From Dehalococcoidia bacterium (lineage in GTDB: Bacteria; Chloroflexota; Dehalococcoidia; DSTF01; JALHUB01), in contig JALHUB010000317.1 in the NCBI GenBank assembly GCA_022865685.1, positions 1 to 6,273 of the forward strand: a stretch of DNA of 6,273 nt, in the 5' to 3' direction. Below the pieces are notes generated by a model. The model was not told the DNA's origin and did no database searches. It saw only the letters and a program-made list of their open reading frames with translations. Shown here one piece after another: positions 1 to 5,469 of this stretch. The position numbers were made by a program, and so were the translations under genes. How positions within the stretch are numbered: position 1 is the stretch's first letter; every line of letters starts with the position of its first letter.

Positions 1-1059
1 CCCGCTGCCGCTGGAGCCACCAAACATGCCTGTGCCGAAGGCGATGGCCACCGCCACGGCGAGCACAACGACTGCCCCGACGACGGGCAGGGCCATGCCG
101 TTCGAGAACTGGATCCCGCCGAAGAAGCGTCGCCAGAGACCACCGTTGCCTATGCCGGGCATGCGCGGCCCACCGCCCATGCCGCTTGAAGTGCTTATGC
201 TTCCCGGCGCGGCGACGGGTATCGGCGGAGGAGGAGGCGGAGGAGCGGCCGCAGCGACGGCGGGCGCGGCAATCAGGGGCAGCGCCGCTGCCGCGGCAAG
301 CAGGCGCGCGCGGGCTGCCTCGCTATCGACAGCAGACGGCGTGACCAGCGAAAAGGCGGCGAGCACCAGCAGCGGCGACGCCAGGCCGGCCGCCGTCGCT
401 GTGCACATCGGGCAGGAGCGAGCATGCTTCTCCACCGCCTTGCGCACCTGCCCGCGCGTGGCGGCGATGGGCAGGCCCAGCATGGCGCGTCGCATCCCCT
501 CGCAGTTGCGGCTGCCGCGCCTGCCGACGATCAGCGACGACAGCTCGGGCTCGGTCCTCTTGAGTAGCTTCGACAGTCTGGCCTTGACGGCGCGCTCGTT
601 GGTCTTCAGGATGGCACCCAGGTCGGATTCACTGAGATTCTGGCGGAAGCGGAGGTCGAGCAGGACGTAGTCAGCCGGGTCCAGCCGCGACATCGTCTCC
701 CATATCAGGCCGCCGGTCTCCTGCGCCGACGGGGCGCGCGTGGTGTCGGCGAGGCGCGCGACGTCGACCTGATGGAACAGCGGATTGCTGCCGATGGAGC
801 TCGGATGGCGAAGCTTCAGACGCGGTTCGAGGGCGTCGAGGGCGGCGGAGAAGAGGCGGACGTCGAAAGAGCCGGCTGTCACCGGGGCGGCGAGCGCGTT
901 TCGGAACGACTCCTCAGCGACGTGGGCGGCCGCGTCGGGCAGGCCGAGCACGCGCAGGGAGAAGTCGTAAACGCGGCTGAAATGCAGGTCGAACAGCTCT
1001 GCTGCTTTTTCGGCGTTAGCGCTGCTCATCCCTAGCGGCTCGCCATCCTCCGGCGTCAT
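1..1059 (-). CDS. ECF-type sigma-70 factor fused to a zinc-binding anti-sigma-like domain and membrane anchor (C-terminus cut off by window)
   Basis: 353 residues are visible, reading from ATG at 1059-1057; the 3' end lies beyond base 1. The start is supported by AAAGGA (1066-1071, minus strand) with a 6-nt spacer; an in-frame Met at residue 11 is a weaker alternative. Residues about 21-57 (AELFDLHFSRVYDFSLRVLG...EESFRNAL) resemble sigma region 2. Residues about 119-170 (ETMSRLDPADYVLLDLRF...SESDLGAILKTNERAVKARLSKLLKR) match sigma region 4 with its helix-turn-helix. Then C186-x25-H212-x3-C216-x2-C219 fits the zinc-binding anti-sigma (zf-HC2/ZAS) pattern. A hydrophobic stretch (225-239), an Ala/Pro-rich linker with seven prolines (273-279), a Gly-rich stretch and a transmembrane helix at about 322-342 follow. 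Inferred role: a signal-responsive transcription factor tethered to the membrane, where the zinc domain may hold the sigma part inactive. Region 2.3-2.4 looks degenerate. Transcribed divergently from the MBL hydrolase. The sigma4 and zinc assignments are good; sigma activity is not proven. Confidence 0.8.
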   Translation of the reverse strand, partial: MTPEDGEPLGMSSANAEKAAELFDLHFSRVYDFSLRVLGLPDAAAHVAEESFRNALAAPVTAGSFDVRLFSAALDALEPRLKLRHPSSIGSNPLFHQVDVARLADTTRAPSAQETGGLIWETMSRLDPADYVLLDLRFRQNLSESDLGAILKTNERAVKARLSKLLKRTEPELSSLIVGRRGSRNCEGMRRAMLGLPIAATRGQVRKAVEKHARSCPMCTATAAGLASPLLVLAAFSLVTPSAVDSEAARARLLAAAAALPLIAAPAVAAAAPPPPPPPIPVAAPGSISTSSGMGGGPRMPGIGNGGLWRRFFGGIQFSNGMALPVVGAVVVLAVAVAIAFGTGMFGGSSGSG

Positions 1060-1102
1060 CGGGTATCCTTTCTCTTGAGCCGCTCCAACGAAAGACCTCT
1101 AC

Positions 1103-1132
1103 ATTGTAGTGTCTGACACTACTGGTTGTCCA
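1103..1132 (-). promoter_or_regulatory. Predicted promoter of the sigma-like gene
   Basis: On the minus strand TGGACA (1132-1127; five of six bases match the TTGACA -35 box) is followed after 18 nt by TACAAT (1108-1103; five of six match TATAAT). Transcription would start near 1096, leaving a leader of about 37 nt before the ATG at 1059. The spacer is filled by a perfect palindrome, so binding there would block RNA polymerase. This is a sequence-match prediction for a housekeeping sigma factor promoter. Confidence 0.55.
1106..1122. promoter_or_regulatory. Perfect 17-bp palindrome, candidate repressor operator
   Basis: GTAGTGTC-T-GACACTAC is an exact inverted repeat of 8-bp arms around one central base. 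It lies between the proposed -35 and -10 of the minus-strand sigma gene and overlaps two bases of the -10. It lies roughly 55-70 bp upstream of the likely transcription start of the plus-strand hydrolase. The size and symmetry fit a dimeric helix-turn-helix repressor (for example TetR-, GntR- or MarR-type); which protein binds is unknown, and no such regulator gene is in the window. Confidence 0.6.
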
Positions 1133-1161
1133 AGATGCGCGCAAGCAGATTCCACGTGATG

Positions 1162-1170
1162 TGCTATCAT
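1162..1170 (+). promoter_or_regulatory. Predicted extended -10 promoter element of the MBL hydrolase gene
   Basis: TG-C-TATCAT forms an extended -10 (TGnTATnaT-like) element, placing transcription start near 1177 and giving a leader of about 23 nt before the ATG at 1200. No good -35 hexamer is seen at 17 nt spacing, which is tolerable for an extended -10 promoter or may indicate activator dependence. Confidence 0.4.
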
Positions 1171-1185
1171 TGGCTCAAGAGCAAG

Positions 1186-1193
1186 AAGGGAGG
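1186..1193 (+). promoter_or_regulatory. Ribosome binding site that sets the start of the MBL hydrolase
   Basis: AAGGGAGG ends 6 nt before ATG at 1200-1202. It decides against the longer reading from GTG at 1161, which has no such site, overlaps the predicted -10 box, and would add 13 residues in front of the conserved first beta strand (MKVKWLGHACF). Confidence 0.8.
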
Positions 1194-1199
1194 CTTGAA

Positions 1200-1853
1200 A
1201 TGAAGGTCAAATGGCTCGGGCACGCGTGCTTTCTCCTCACCTCTGACGACGGGACGCGTGTGATCACCGATCCCTACAAGCCCGGCGCATTCGGGCTTGA
1301 CTACCGCCCGCCGGCCGAGACCGCGGACATCGTCACGGTCAGTCACGAGCACGATGACCACAATAATGTCGCCGACGTCAAGGGCAACCCGAAGGTCGTG
1401 CGCGGGGCGGGCGTCCACAAGGTGAAAGGCGTCGAGTTCAAGGGCGTCGCGACGAGCCATGACCAGGCATCGGGGGCTCAGCGCGGGTCGAACGTCGTCT
1501 TCTGCTTCACGCTCGACGGCGTGCGCGTCTGCCATCTCGGCGACCTCGGCCACGAGCTGCCGGACAAGACGGTGAGCGAAATCGGGCCAGTCGACGTATT
1601 GTTGGTGCCGGTCGGCGGCAACTTCACCATCGATGCCGGCGCGGCCAACGGCGTCGTCGATGGCATACGGCCGAAGATCGTCATCCCTATGCATTTTCAG
1701 AACGCGCGCTGCCCCAACTTCCCCGTCGCGACCGTGGAGGGCTTCCAGAAGCTGCGACAGCGGGTGCGCGCCTCGAACGAGAGCGAGATCGAGATAAAGA
1801 AAGACAAGCTGCCGGAGGAGGCGGAGACGGTAATCCTGAAGCCGGCGCTCTAG
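1200..1853 (+). CDS. MBL-fold metal-dependent hydrolase, UlaG-like
   Basis: 217 residues, typical for small UlaG-like/Lactamase_B_3-type members of the metallo-beta-lactamase superfamily. Visible signatures are GHAC (H8), the first-strand VITDP (D24), the metal motif H49-x-H51-x-D53-H54 (SHEHDDH), SHD at H87, the bridging-aspartate loop GDLGH (D115, H118), and the C-terminal PMHFQN histidine (H165). Together they give a complete two-metal site, so an active hydrolase is expected. No signal peptide or transmembrane segment is seen, so it should be cytoplasmic. Family members include the L-ascorbate-6-phosphate lactonase UlaG, but most homologues of this size have no known substrate, and no ascorbate pathway genes are nearby, so the symbol ulaG is not justified. 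It is divergent from the sigma-like gene and shares its control region. Its TAG stop overlaps the stop of the converging pth gene. Confidence 0.88.
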   Translation: MKVKWLGHACFLLTSDDGTRVITDPYKPGAFGLDYRPPAETADIVTVSHEHDDHNNVADVKGNPKVVRGAGVHKVKGVEFKGVATSHDQASGAQRGSNVVFCFTLDGVRVCHLGDLGHELPDKTVSEIGPVDVLLVPVGGNFTIDAGAANGVVDGIRPKIVIPMHFQNARCPNFPVATVEGFQKLRQRVRASNESEIEIKKDKLPEEAETVILKPAL

Positions 1854-2542
1854 CCCGGCTCCTTCGGCCGGCGTTCGCGGTTGAACCTGTTCATCGCCGC
1901 TTCGACACCCTGCTCCATGATGCAGGCGACAGCGGCGATGACCGTCTCCGTGGCCGCATCGAGGGCCCGTCGCTCATCCGGCGGCGGGTCGCTCAGCACG
2001 TAATCCGCTATCACCTCCGGGTCGTACGATGACTCGCCGGCGACGAGCGGCCGGCCGATGCCGACGCGGATGCGCGGAAAGGCGTCGACGCCCAGCTTCT
2101 GCGTTATCGACTTCAGCCCCTTGTGGCCGCCGTGGCTGCCTCGCGCCCGGACACGAACGACGCCGACCGGCAGGTCTAGGCTGTCGCAGATGACCAGCAA
2201 ATGCCCCGGCAGAATACGGAAGCGTCGCACGAGGGCGGCCGCCGCTTCTCCACTGTTGTTGACGAAGGTGCGCGGCTTTGCCAGGGCGGCGTCCCTCCCC
2301 TCGATGTGGCCCTGTCCAACCGTCGCCAGCGAGGTGCGATTGTCCAGCGCTACGTTGTAGCTTCGGGCAAGGCGGTTGACGCACCAGAAGCCGACGTTGT
2401 GGCGGTTGTGGGCGTAGTCGCGGCCGGGGTTGCCGAGACCCATGATTAGCCACGTTCCGGCAGCGGTCTCGTCATCGACGGGGCGCAGCCGGTGCGCGCG
2501 GCGCCTGCCGGCGAGAAACGAGCGAAAGATTCGAGACGGCAT
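1850..2542 (-). CDS. pth: Peptidyl-tRNA hydrolase (Pth)
   Basis: 230 residues. Pth hydrolyses the ester bond of peptidyl-tRNAs released from stalled ribosomes and recycles the tRNA; it is a cytoplasmic, usually essential housekeeping enzyme. Diagnostic motifs: LIMGLGNPG (N38, equivalent to E. coli N10), NRHNVGF (catalytic H48, E. coli H20), TFVNNSG (N95, E. coli N68), ICDSLDLPVG (D120, E. coli D93), GSHGGHKGLKSI and RIRVGIGRP. The E. coli N114 position is Lys141 here. The protein has about 28 extra residues before the first beta strand, rich in Arg (MPSRIFRSFLAGRRRAHRLR), against a usual total of roughly 185-195. No in-frame start codon lies between ATG 2542 and Met34, which is inside the conserved strand, so the long form is the only plausible one. 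A weak GAAGG lies 10 nt upstream. It starts 7 nt after the 541-residue gene, so co-transcription and coupled translation are likely. Confidence 0.95.
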   Translation of the reverse strand: MPSRIFRSFLAGRRRAHRLRPVDDETAAGTWLIMGLGNPGRDYAHNRHNVGFWCVNRLARSYNVALDNRTSLATVGQGHIEGRDAALAKPRTFVNNSGEAAAALVRRFRILPGHLLVICDSLDLPVGVVRVRARGSHGGHKGLKSITQKLGVDAFPRIRVGIGRPLVAGESSYDPEVIADYVLSDPPPDERRALDAATETVIAAVACIMEQGVEAAMNRFNRERRPKEPG

Positions 2543-2549
2543 GGGACGG

Positions 2550-4175
2550 CTACCTTCGTGCTCTGGAGGTCGCGCGGGCGTCGAGGACGGCGCGCGGTTT
2601 GCGGGTCGGGTCCGACTGCCTCTGCGCCGCCAGCTCTTGGGCCAGCAGACGGCGGAACTCCGCGACGGCTGCTTCCAGCGACTCCTCGCTTACCTTGGGA
2701 TGGGCCCGCAGGAGGTCGTCGAACAGCGATGTCCCGGGTGGAGCGGGCGCCGAGAGCAACTCCCGCAGGAAGGCGACGAGTTCGTCGTCGAGGACGTGCG
2801 CCAGGCCGCGGAGGTCGCTTGCCTGCACGACCTGCAGGAACTGCTCGACCCTTTCGCCCTTCTGCTGCGTCAGGATCTGACGGATCGCCGCGCTGGAGAG
2901 TCGCTGCTGCTGCTGTCGGAGGGCGCGCTCCAGGCGACGCGAGACGTCGCGGGCGGCCCCGTCCGGAGGCTCGGCGGCGAGGGTAAGGCCGCACATCGGG
3001 CAGGCGGGTGCGTTCTGGAGACTGTCCGGCAAGGCCTCGTCGAGGGGGCAGCCCGCGAGGGCGCTTCTCACGTCCTGGTACTGCGCCAGCGCGTTCAGGC
3101 CGACCGGCTTGCCGAGCTGACCGATCGTGTTGAGACGGGTGAGGGTGCGCGCTGTCGCCTCCGACTCCTCGATCTGCTGGAGTAGACGGGCACAGCGCTC
3201 CCAGTAGCGGCGGTGGTGCTCCCGATAAGCGGCGGCGAAGCGCTTGCGAAAGTACTCGAACGTCGCGCGCATGCCGTCGAAGCGGTGTGGCTCGACGAAG
3301 AGCGCGGCGGGCGACAGTTGCTCGAGCGTCACGCGCCTGTCGATCGCGAGGTCGCCGGTCGAATCGGGGGTGACGGCGGCATCGAGGTAGGCGCGCATCT
3401 CCGCCAGCTCCAGGACCGAGTCGGGGTCACAGGCAAGGCAGCGGCAAAGGAAGACGGCCTCGGCGAAGGTCAGCGGCTCGACGAACAGGCGTCTCGCCTC
3501 GGCGAGGGCATTATCGACGCCGCCGGCGTCAACGACCCCGCGCACGTTCTCGACGACGCGGGAGAGGGCGGTGCCGTGCTCTTTGCCTCGCTGGAGCTTT
3601 GCGTCGGCCTGGTGCAACAGCTTTCGCAGGCCGGCCAGGAGCGCCTCGCCGTTCGCGGTCTCGACTGCCGGCGATGCGGGTGCGGCCAGGGCCGACGCCA
3701 GCGCCGCCAGGAAGCGGTCGCCCGCAACGTCACCCGTCTGCGGCGAGAGGAGCGCCTGCGCCAGCAGCTCCAGGCGCGGCGCGCCCTTCTGAGCGGGGAA
3801 GACGCGCTGTCCGGCGATGCCCGGCGAGGTCGCCGCCAGGATGCGCCCTTCGGCGTAGGATGCCATGTCGGCGGGGGAGAAGACGGGAAACGCGGGCCCA
3901 GCGGACCGTCCAGCGACGACGTATGGCGCCGGCGGCTCGCGGATGACAAGCGGTCTATCGATTCGCCGCGACGGTGCGCAGACGGCGACAGCGGGGGTCG
4001 ACACGCGTGCCGACGGCGGCGCCGGCCGGCTGAGGATGACGATGAGGAAACAACTGTCTCCCTGCGGCCCGGTCTCGCCCAGCTCCGGCTGCCAGCGTTC
4101 GGTCAGCAGCACTTCGCCGCGTTGCGGACGGCCGCGCTCATCGGGGACGGTAAGCGTGAAGCGATGGGATTGCAT
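2550..4175 (-). CDS. Uncharacterised 541-residue protein with Cys motifs, directly upstream of pth
   Basis: I do not recognise this with confidence. Start ATG at 4175-4173 has a strong GGAGGA site 8 nt upstream. No signal peptide or transmembrane helix is apparent. Residues 1-130 look beta/loop-rich with many prolines; about 135-350 and 405-520 are strongly helical, with coiled-coil-like stretches around 310-350 (HRRYWERCARLLQQIEESEA) and 405-425 (RQQQQ). Cysteine clusters occur at C244-x-C246-x2-C249 and C376...C392-x2-C395 (ACPMCGLTL), the latter looking like half of a zinc ribbon. The run of long helix, IGQLGKPVG, Cys, then CPMCG reminds me of C-terminal regions of large DUF6079-type proteins, but no P-loop ATPase is present; this is recollection, not a search result. 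The C-terminus is basic (TRKPRAVLDARATSRARR). It sits 30 nt after the alcohol dehydrogenase and 7 nt before pth. Composition and ribosome site argue it is real rather than the long plus-strand reading opposite it. Confidence 0.8.
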   Translation of the reverse strand: MQSHRFTLTVPDERGRPQRGEVLLTERWQPELGETGPQGDSCFLIVILSRPAPPSARVSTPAVAVCAPSRRIDRPLVIREPPAPYVVAGRSAGPAFPVFSPADMASYAEGRILAATSPGIAGQRVFPAQKGAPRLELLAQALLSPQTGDVAGDRFLAALASALAAPASPAVETANGEALLAGLRKLLHQADAKLQRGKEHGTALSRVVENVRGVVDAGGVDNALAEARRLFVEPLTFAEAVFLCRCLACDPDSVLELAEMRAYLDAAVTPDSTGDLAIDRRVTLEQLSPAALFVEPHRFDGMRATFEYFRKRFAAAYREHHRRYWERCARLLQQIEESEATARTLTRLNTIGQLGKPVGLNALAQYQDVRSALAGCPLDEALPDSLQNAPACPMCGLTLAAEPPDGAARDVSRRLERALRQQQQRLSSAAIRQILTQQKGERVEQFLQVVQASDLRGLAHVLDDELVAFLRELLSAPAPPGTSLFDDLLRAHPKVSEESLEAAVAEFRRLLAQELAAQRQSDPTRKPRAVLDARATSRARR

Positions 4176-4205
4176 CGTCTTCGTCCTCCGGGCTCTCCGG
4201 CGATT

Positions 4206-5294
4206 CTAGAACGTGATGACCGCGCGCGCCACCTCGCCCTTCTTCATCGAGTCGAACGCCTCGTTTATCGCTTCGAGGGGATAAGTCCGGGATATCAGCT
4301 CGTCGAGCTTTATCCTCTTCGCCAGGTACAGGTCCACGAGCATTGGGATGTCGTGGTGGATGCTGGCTGAGCCGTAAGCGCAACCGCGGAGGTTCTTGTC
4401 GTTGAACAGACTCATGGTGTCGACGGCGTACTTCGCGCCGAGCGGCGACAGGCCCACCATGACCGCCGTGCCGCCGCGGTCGAGCGAGTCGAAGGCCTGG
4501 CCGAGCACGTCGACGTCGCCGACGGCGTCGAATGCGAAGTCGGCGCCGCTGCCGGTAATCTCGTGCACTTTGAGGACCGGGTGCTCCCGGGCGGAGTTCA
4601 CCAGGTGCGTGGCGCCGAACTGCTCCGCCAGCGCCAGTTTGTTATTGACCGTGTCGACGGCGATGATGGGCCAGGCACCCACGAGACTCGCGCCCTGCAC
4701 GACGTTCAAGCCGACGCCGCCGCAGCCGAAGACCGCGACGCTCTTGCCCGGGGTCACGCGCGCCGTGTTGAGGACGGCGCCGACGCCGGTGACAACGGCG
4801 CAGCCGACGGTCGATAGCTTCTCGATAGGCGCGTCGTCGCGCACCTTCACGATCGATATCTCGGAGGCGACGGCGTATTCGGCGAAAGAGGAGATGCCGA
4901 GGAAGTGAAAGAGCAGCCGGCCGTCTCTGCGGAGCTTCAGGCGGCTGGTGCCGTCCTTCATCATGTGCGAGCCGGATGCCGCGCTGCAGAGGTAGGGCTT
5001 GCCGGCGGCGCAGTATCGACAGACGCCGCACGACGGCGTGACGGCGAAGACGACGTGGTCGCCGGGCTGAACGGAGGTGACGCCATCGCCGGTCTGTTCG
5101 ACGACGCCGGCCGCTTCGTGCCCGAGGATGGACGGCGCGGGCCAGGGGAAGATGCCTTCGATGAAGTGGAGGTCGGAGCGGCAGAGGCCGGTCCCGGCGA
5201 TCTTGACGAGGACCTCGCCCTTCTTCGGCGGTTCGATATCGACTTCTTCGATGGCGAGTGGCTGATTCGGGCCGTGGAAGACGGCAGCCTTCAT
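4206..5294 (-). CDS. Zinc-dependent alcohol dehydrogenase, class III-like MDR family
   Basis: 362 residues, typical for the long-chain medium-chain dehydrogenase/reductase group. It oxidises an alcohol, or reduces an aldehyde, with NAD(P). Catalytic zinc ligands: C38 (GLCRSD), H59-E60 (GHE) and C165 (VGCAVVTG). Structural zinc lobe: C89, C92, C95 and C103 (CGVCRYC...C), all present. Rossmann motif FGCGGVG at 189-195, with D214 (IAVD) ending the second strand, which favours NAD over NADP. The segment KDGTSR...HFLGISSFAEYAV (113-141) resembles class III-like and NDMA-dependent-type alcohol dehydrogenases rather than short sorbitol/threonine dehydrogenases. The start is backed by GGGAGG (5301-5306) 6 nt upstream. 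It is the first gene of a probable ADH-unknown-pth operon; the acyl-CoA synthetase fragment upstream on the same strand may be metabolically linked (aldehyde/acid to CoA thioester). The exact substrate cannot be told from sequence. Confidence 0.93.
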   Translation of the reverse strand: MKAAVFHGPNQPLAIEEVDIEPPKKGEVLVKIAGTGLCRSDLHFIEGIFPWPAPSILGHEAAGVVEQTGDGVTSVQPGDHVVFAVTPSCGVCRYCAAGKPYLCSAASGSHMMKDGTSRLKLRRDGRLLFHFLGISSFAEYAVASEISIVKVRDDAPIEKLSTVGCAVVTGVGAVLNTARVTPGKSVAVFGCGGVGLNVVQGASLVGAWPIIAVDTVNNKLALAEQFGATHLVNSAREHPVLKVHEITGSGADFAFDAVGDVDVLGQAFDSLDRGGTAVMVGLSPLGAKYAVDTMSLFNDKNLRGCAYGSASIHHDIPMLVDLYLAKRIKLDELISRTYPLEAINEAFDSMKKGEVARAVITF

Positions 5295-5397
5295 GGAATC
5301 CCTCCCGTTGTCGCAGTCAGCGCCGGTTGCTGTGTTGGGTCGACGTCCATGACACGCACGCGACGACGGTGCGACGCGCGCTGATCACGCTCCCGTT

Positions 5398-5423
5398 GCG
5401 CGACTCGCGTTCGCTCGTCGCGC
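5398..5423. repeat. GC-rich inverted repeat between the acyl-CoA synthetase and alcohol dehydrogenase genes
   Basis: GCGCGAC (5398-5404) pairs with GTCGCGC (5417-5423) across 12 nt that contain a further GCG/CGC pair. It could be an RNA hairpin in the spacer transcript or a protein site. Such GC-rich repeats arise easily in GC-rich DNA, so function is uncertain. No AT-rich -10 box was found in this 175-bp spacer, so a promoter for the dehydrogenase is not identified. Confidence 0.35.
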
Positions 5424-5436
5424 CGACGGCTTCGAC

Positions 5437-5458
5437 GCCGAGACTGGAGAGTCTCGGC
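5437..5458 (-). terminator. Stem-loop 11 nt after the acyl-CoA synthetase stop, possible terminator or mRNA 3' end
   Basis: GCCGAGACT (5437-5445) and AGTCTCGGC (5450-5458) form a perfect 9-bp stem with a 4-nt loop. It begins 11 nt after the TAG stop (5472-5470) of the gene reading toward it. No T-run follows on the minus strand, so classical intrinsic termination is doubtful; it may act as a T-less terminator, an attenuator before the dehydrogenase gene, or a 3'-end stabiliser. Confidence 0.5.
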
Positions 5459-5469
5459 TACGTTAATCG

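Noticed and set aside
228..247. GGA-rich tandem-like tract
   Set aside because: It is the coding sequence of the seven-proline linker of the sigma-like protein, not an independent repeat element.
26..670. Plus-strand reading frame of 214 codons opposite the sigma-like gene
   Set aside because: Low-complexity Ala/Gly/Arg composition, shadow of the minus-strand frame that carries sigma region 4 and the zinc motif.
1161..1199. Longer start (GTG at 1161) for the MBL hydrolase
   Set aside because: The codon lies just upstream of and in the extended -10 element, and a consensus ribosome site sits 6 nt before ATG 1200, where the conserved fold begins.
2905..2920. GCTGCTGCTGCTG-type trinucleotide run
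   Set aside because: It encodes the QQQQ stretch in the 541-residue protein; too short to be a meaningful microsatellite.
4204..4211. TTCTAGAA palindrome at the dehydrogenase stop codon
   Set aside because: It is eight bases only, overlaps the stop codon, has no further symmetry or promoter context, and is compatible with chance.
3213..4370. Long plus-strand open reading frame of 385 codons opposite the 541-residue gene
   Set aside because: It is rich in Arg/Gly/Ala with no recognisable motif, lacks a good ribosome site, and runs antisense into the clearly real alcohol dehydrogenase. The minus-strand gene has a strong ribosome site and operon context.
5291..5350. A 19-codon reading frame (MDVDPTQQPAL...) whose TGA overlaps the dehydrogenase start as ATGA
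   Set aside because: The overlap looks like leader-peptide coupling, but there is no ribosome site for it and the frame is the tail of a long shadow frame opposite or out of phase with the acyl-CoA synthetase. It is too weak to call a gene.
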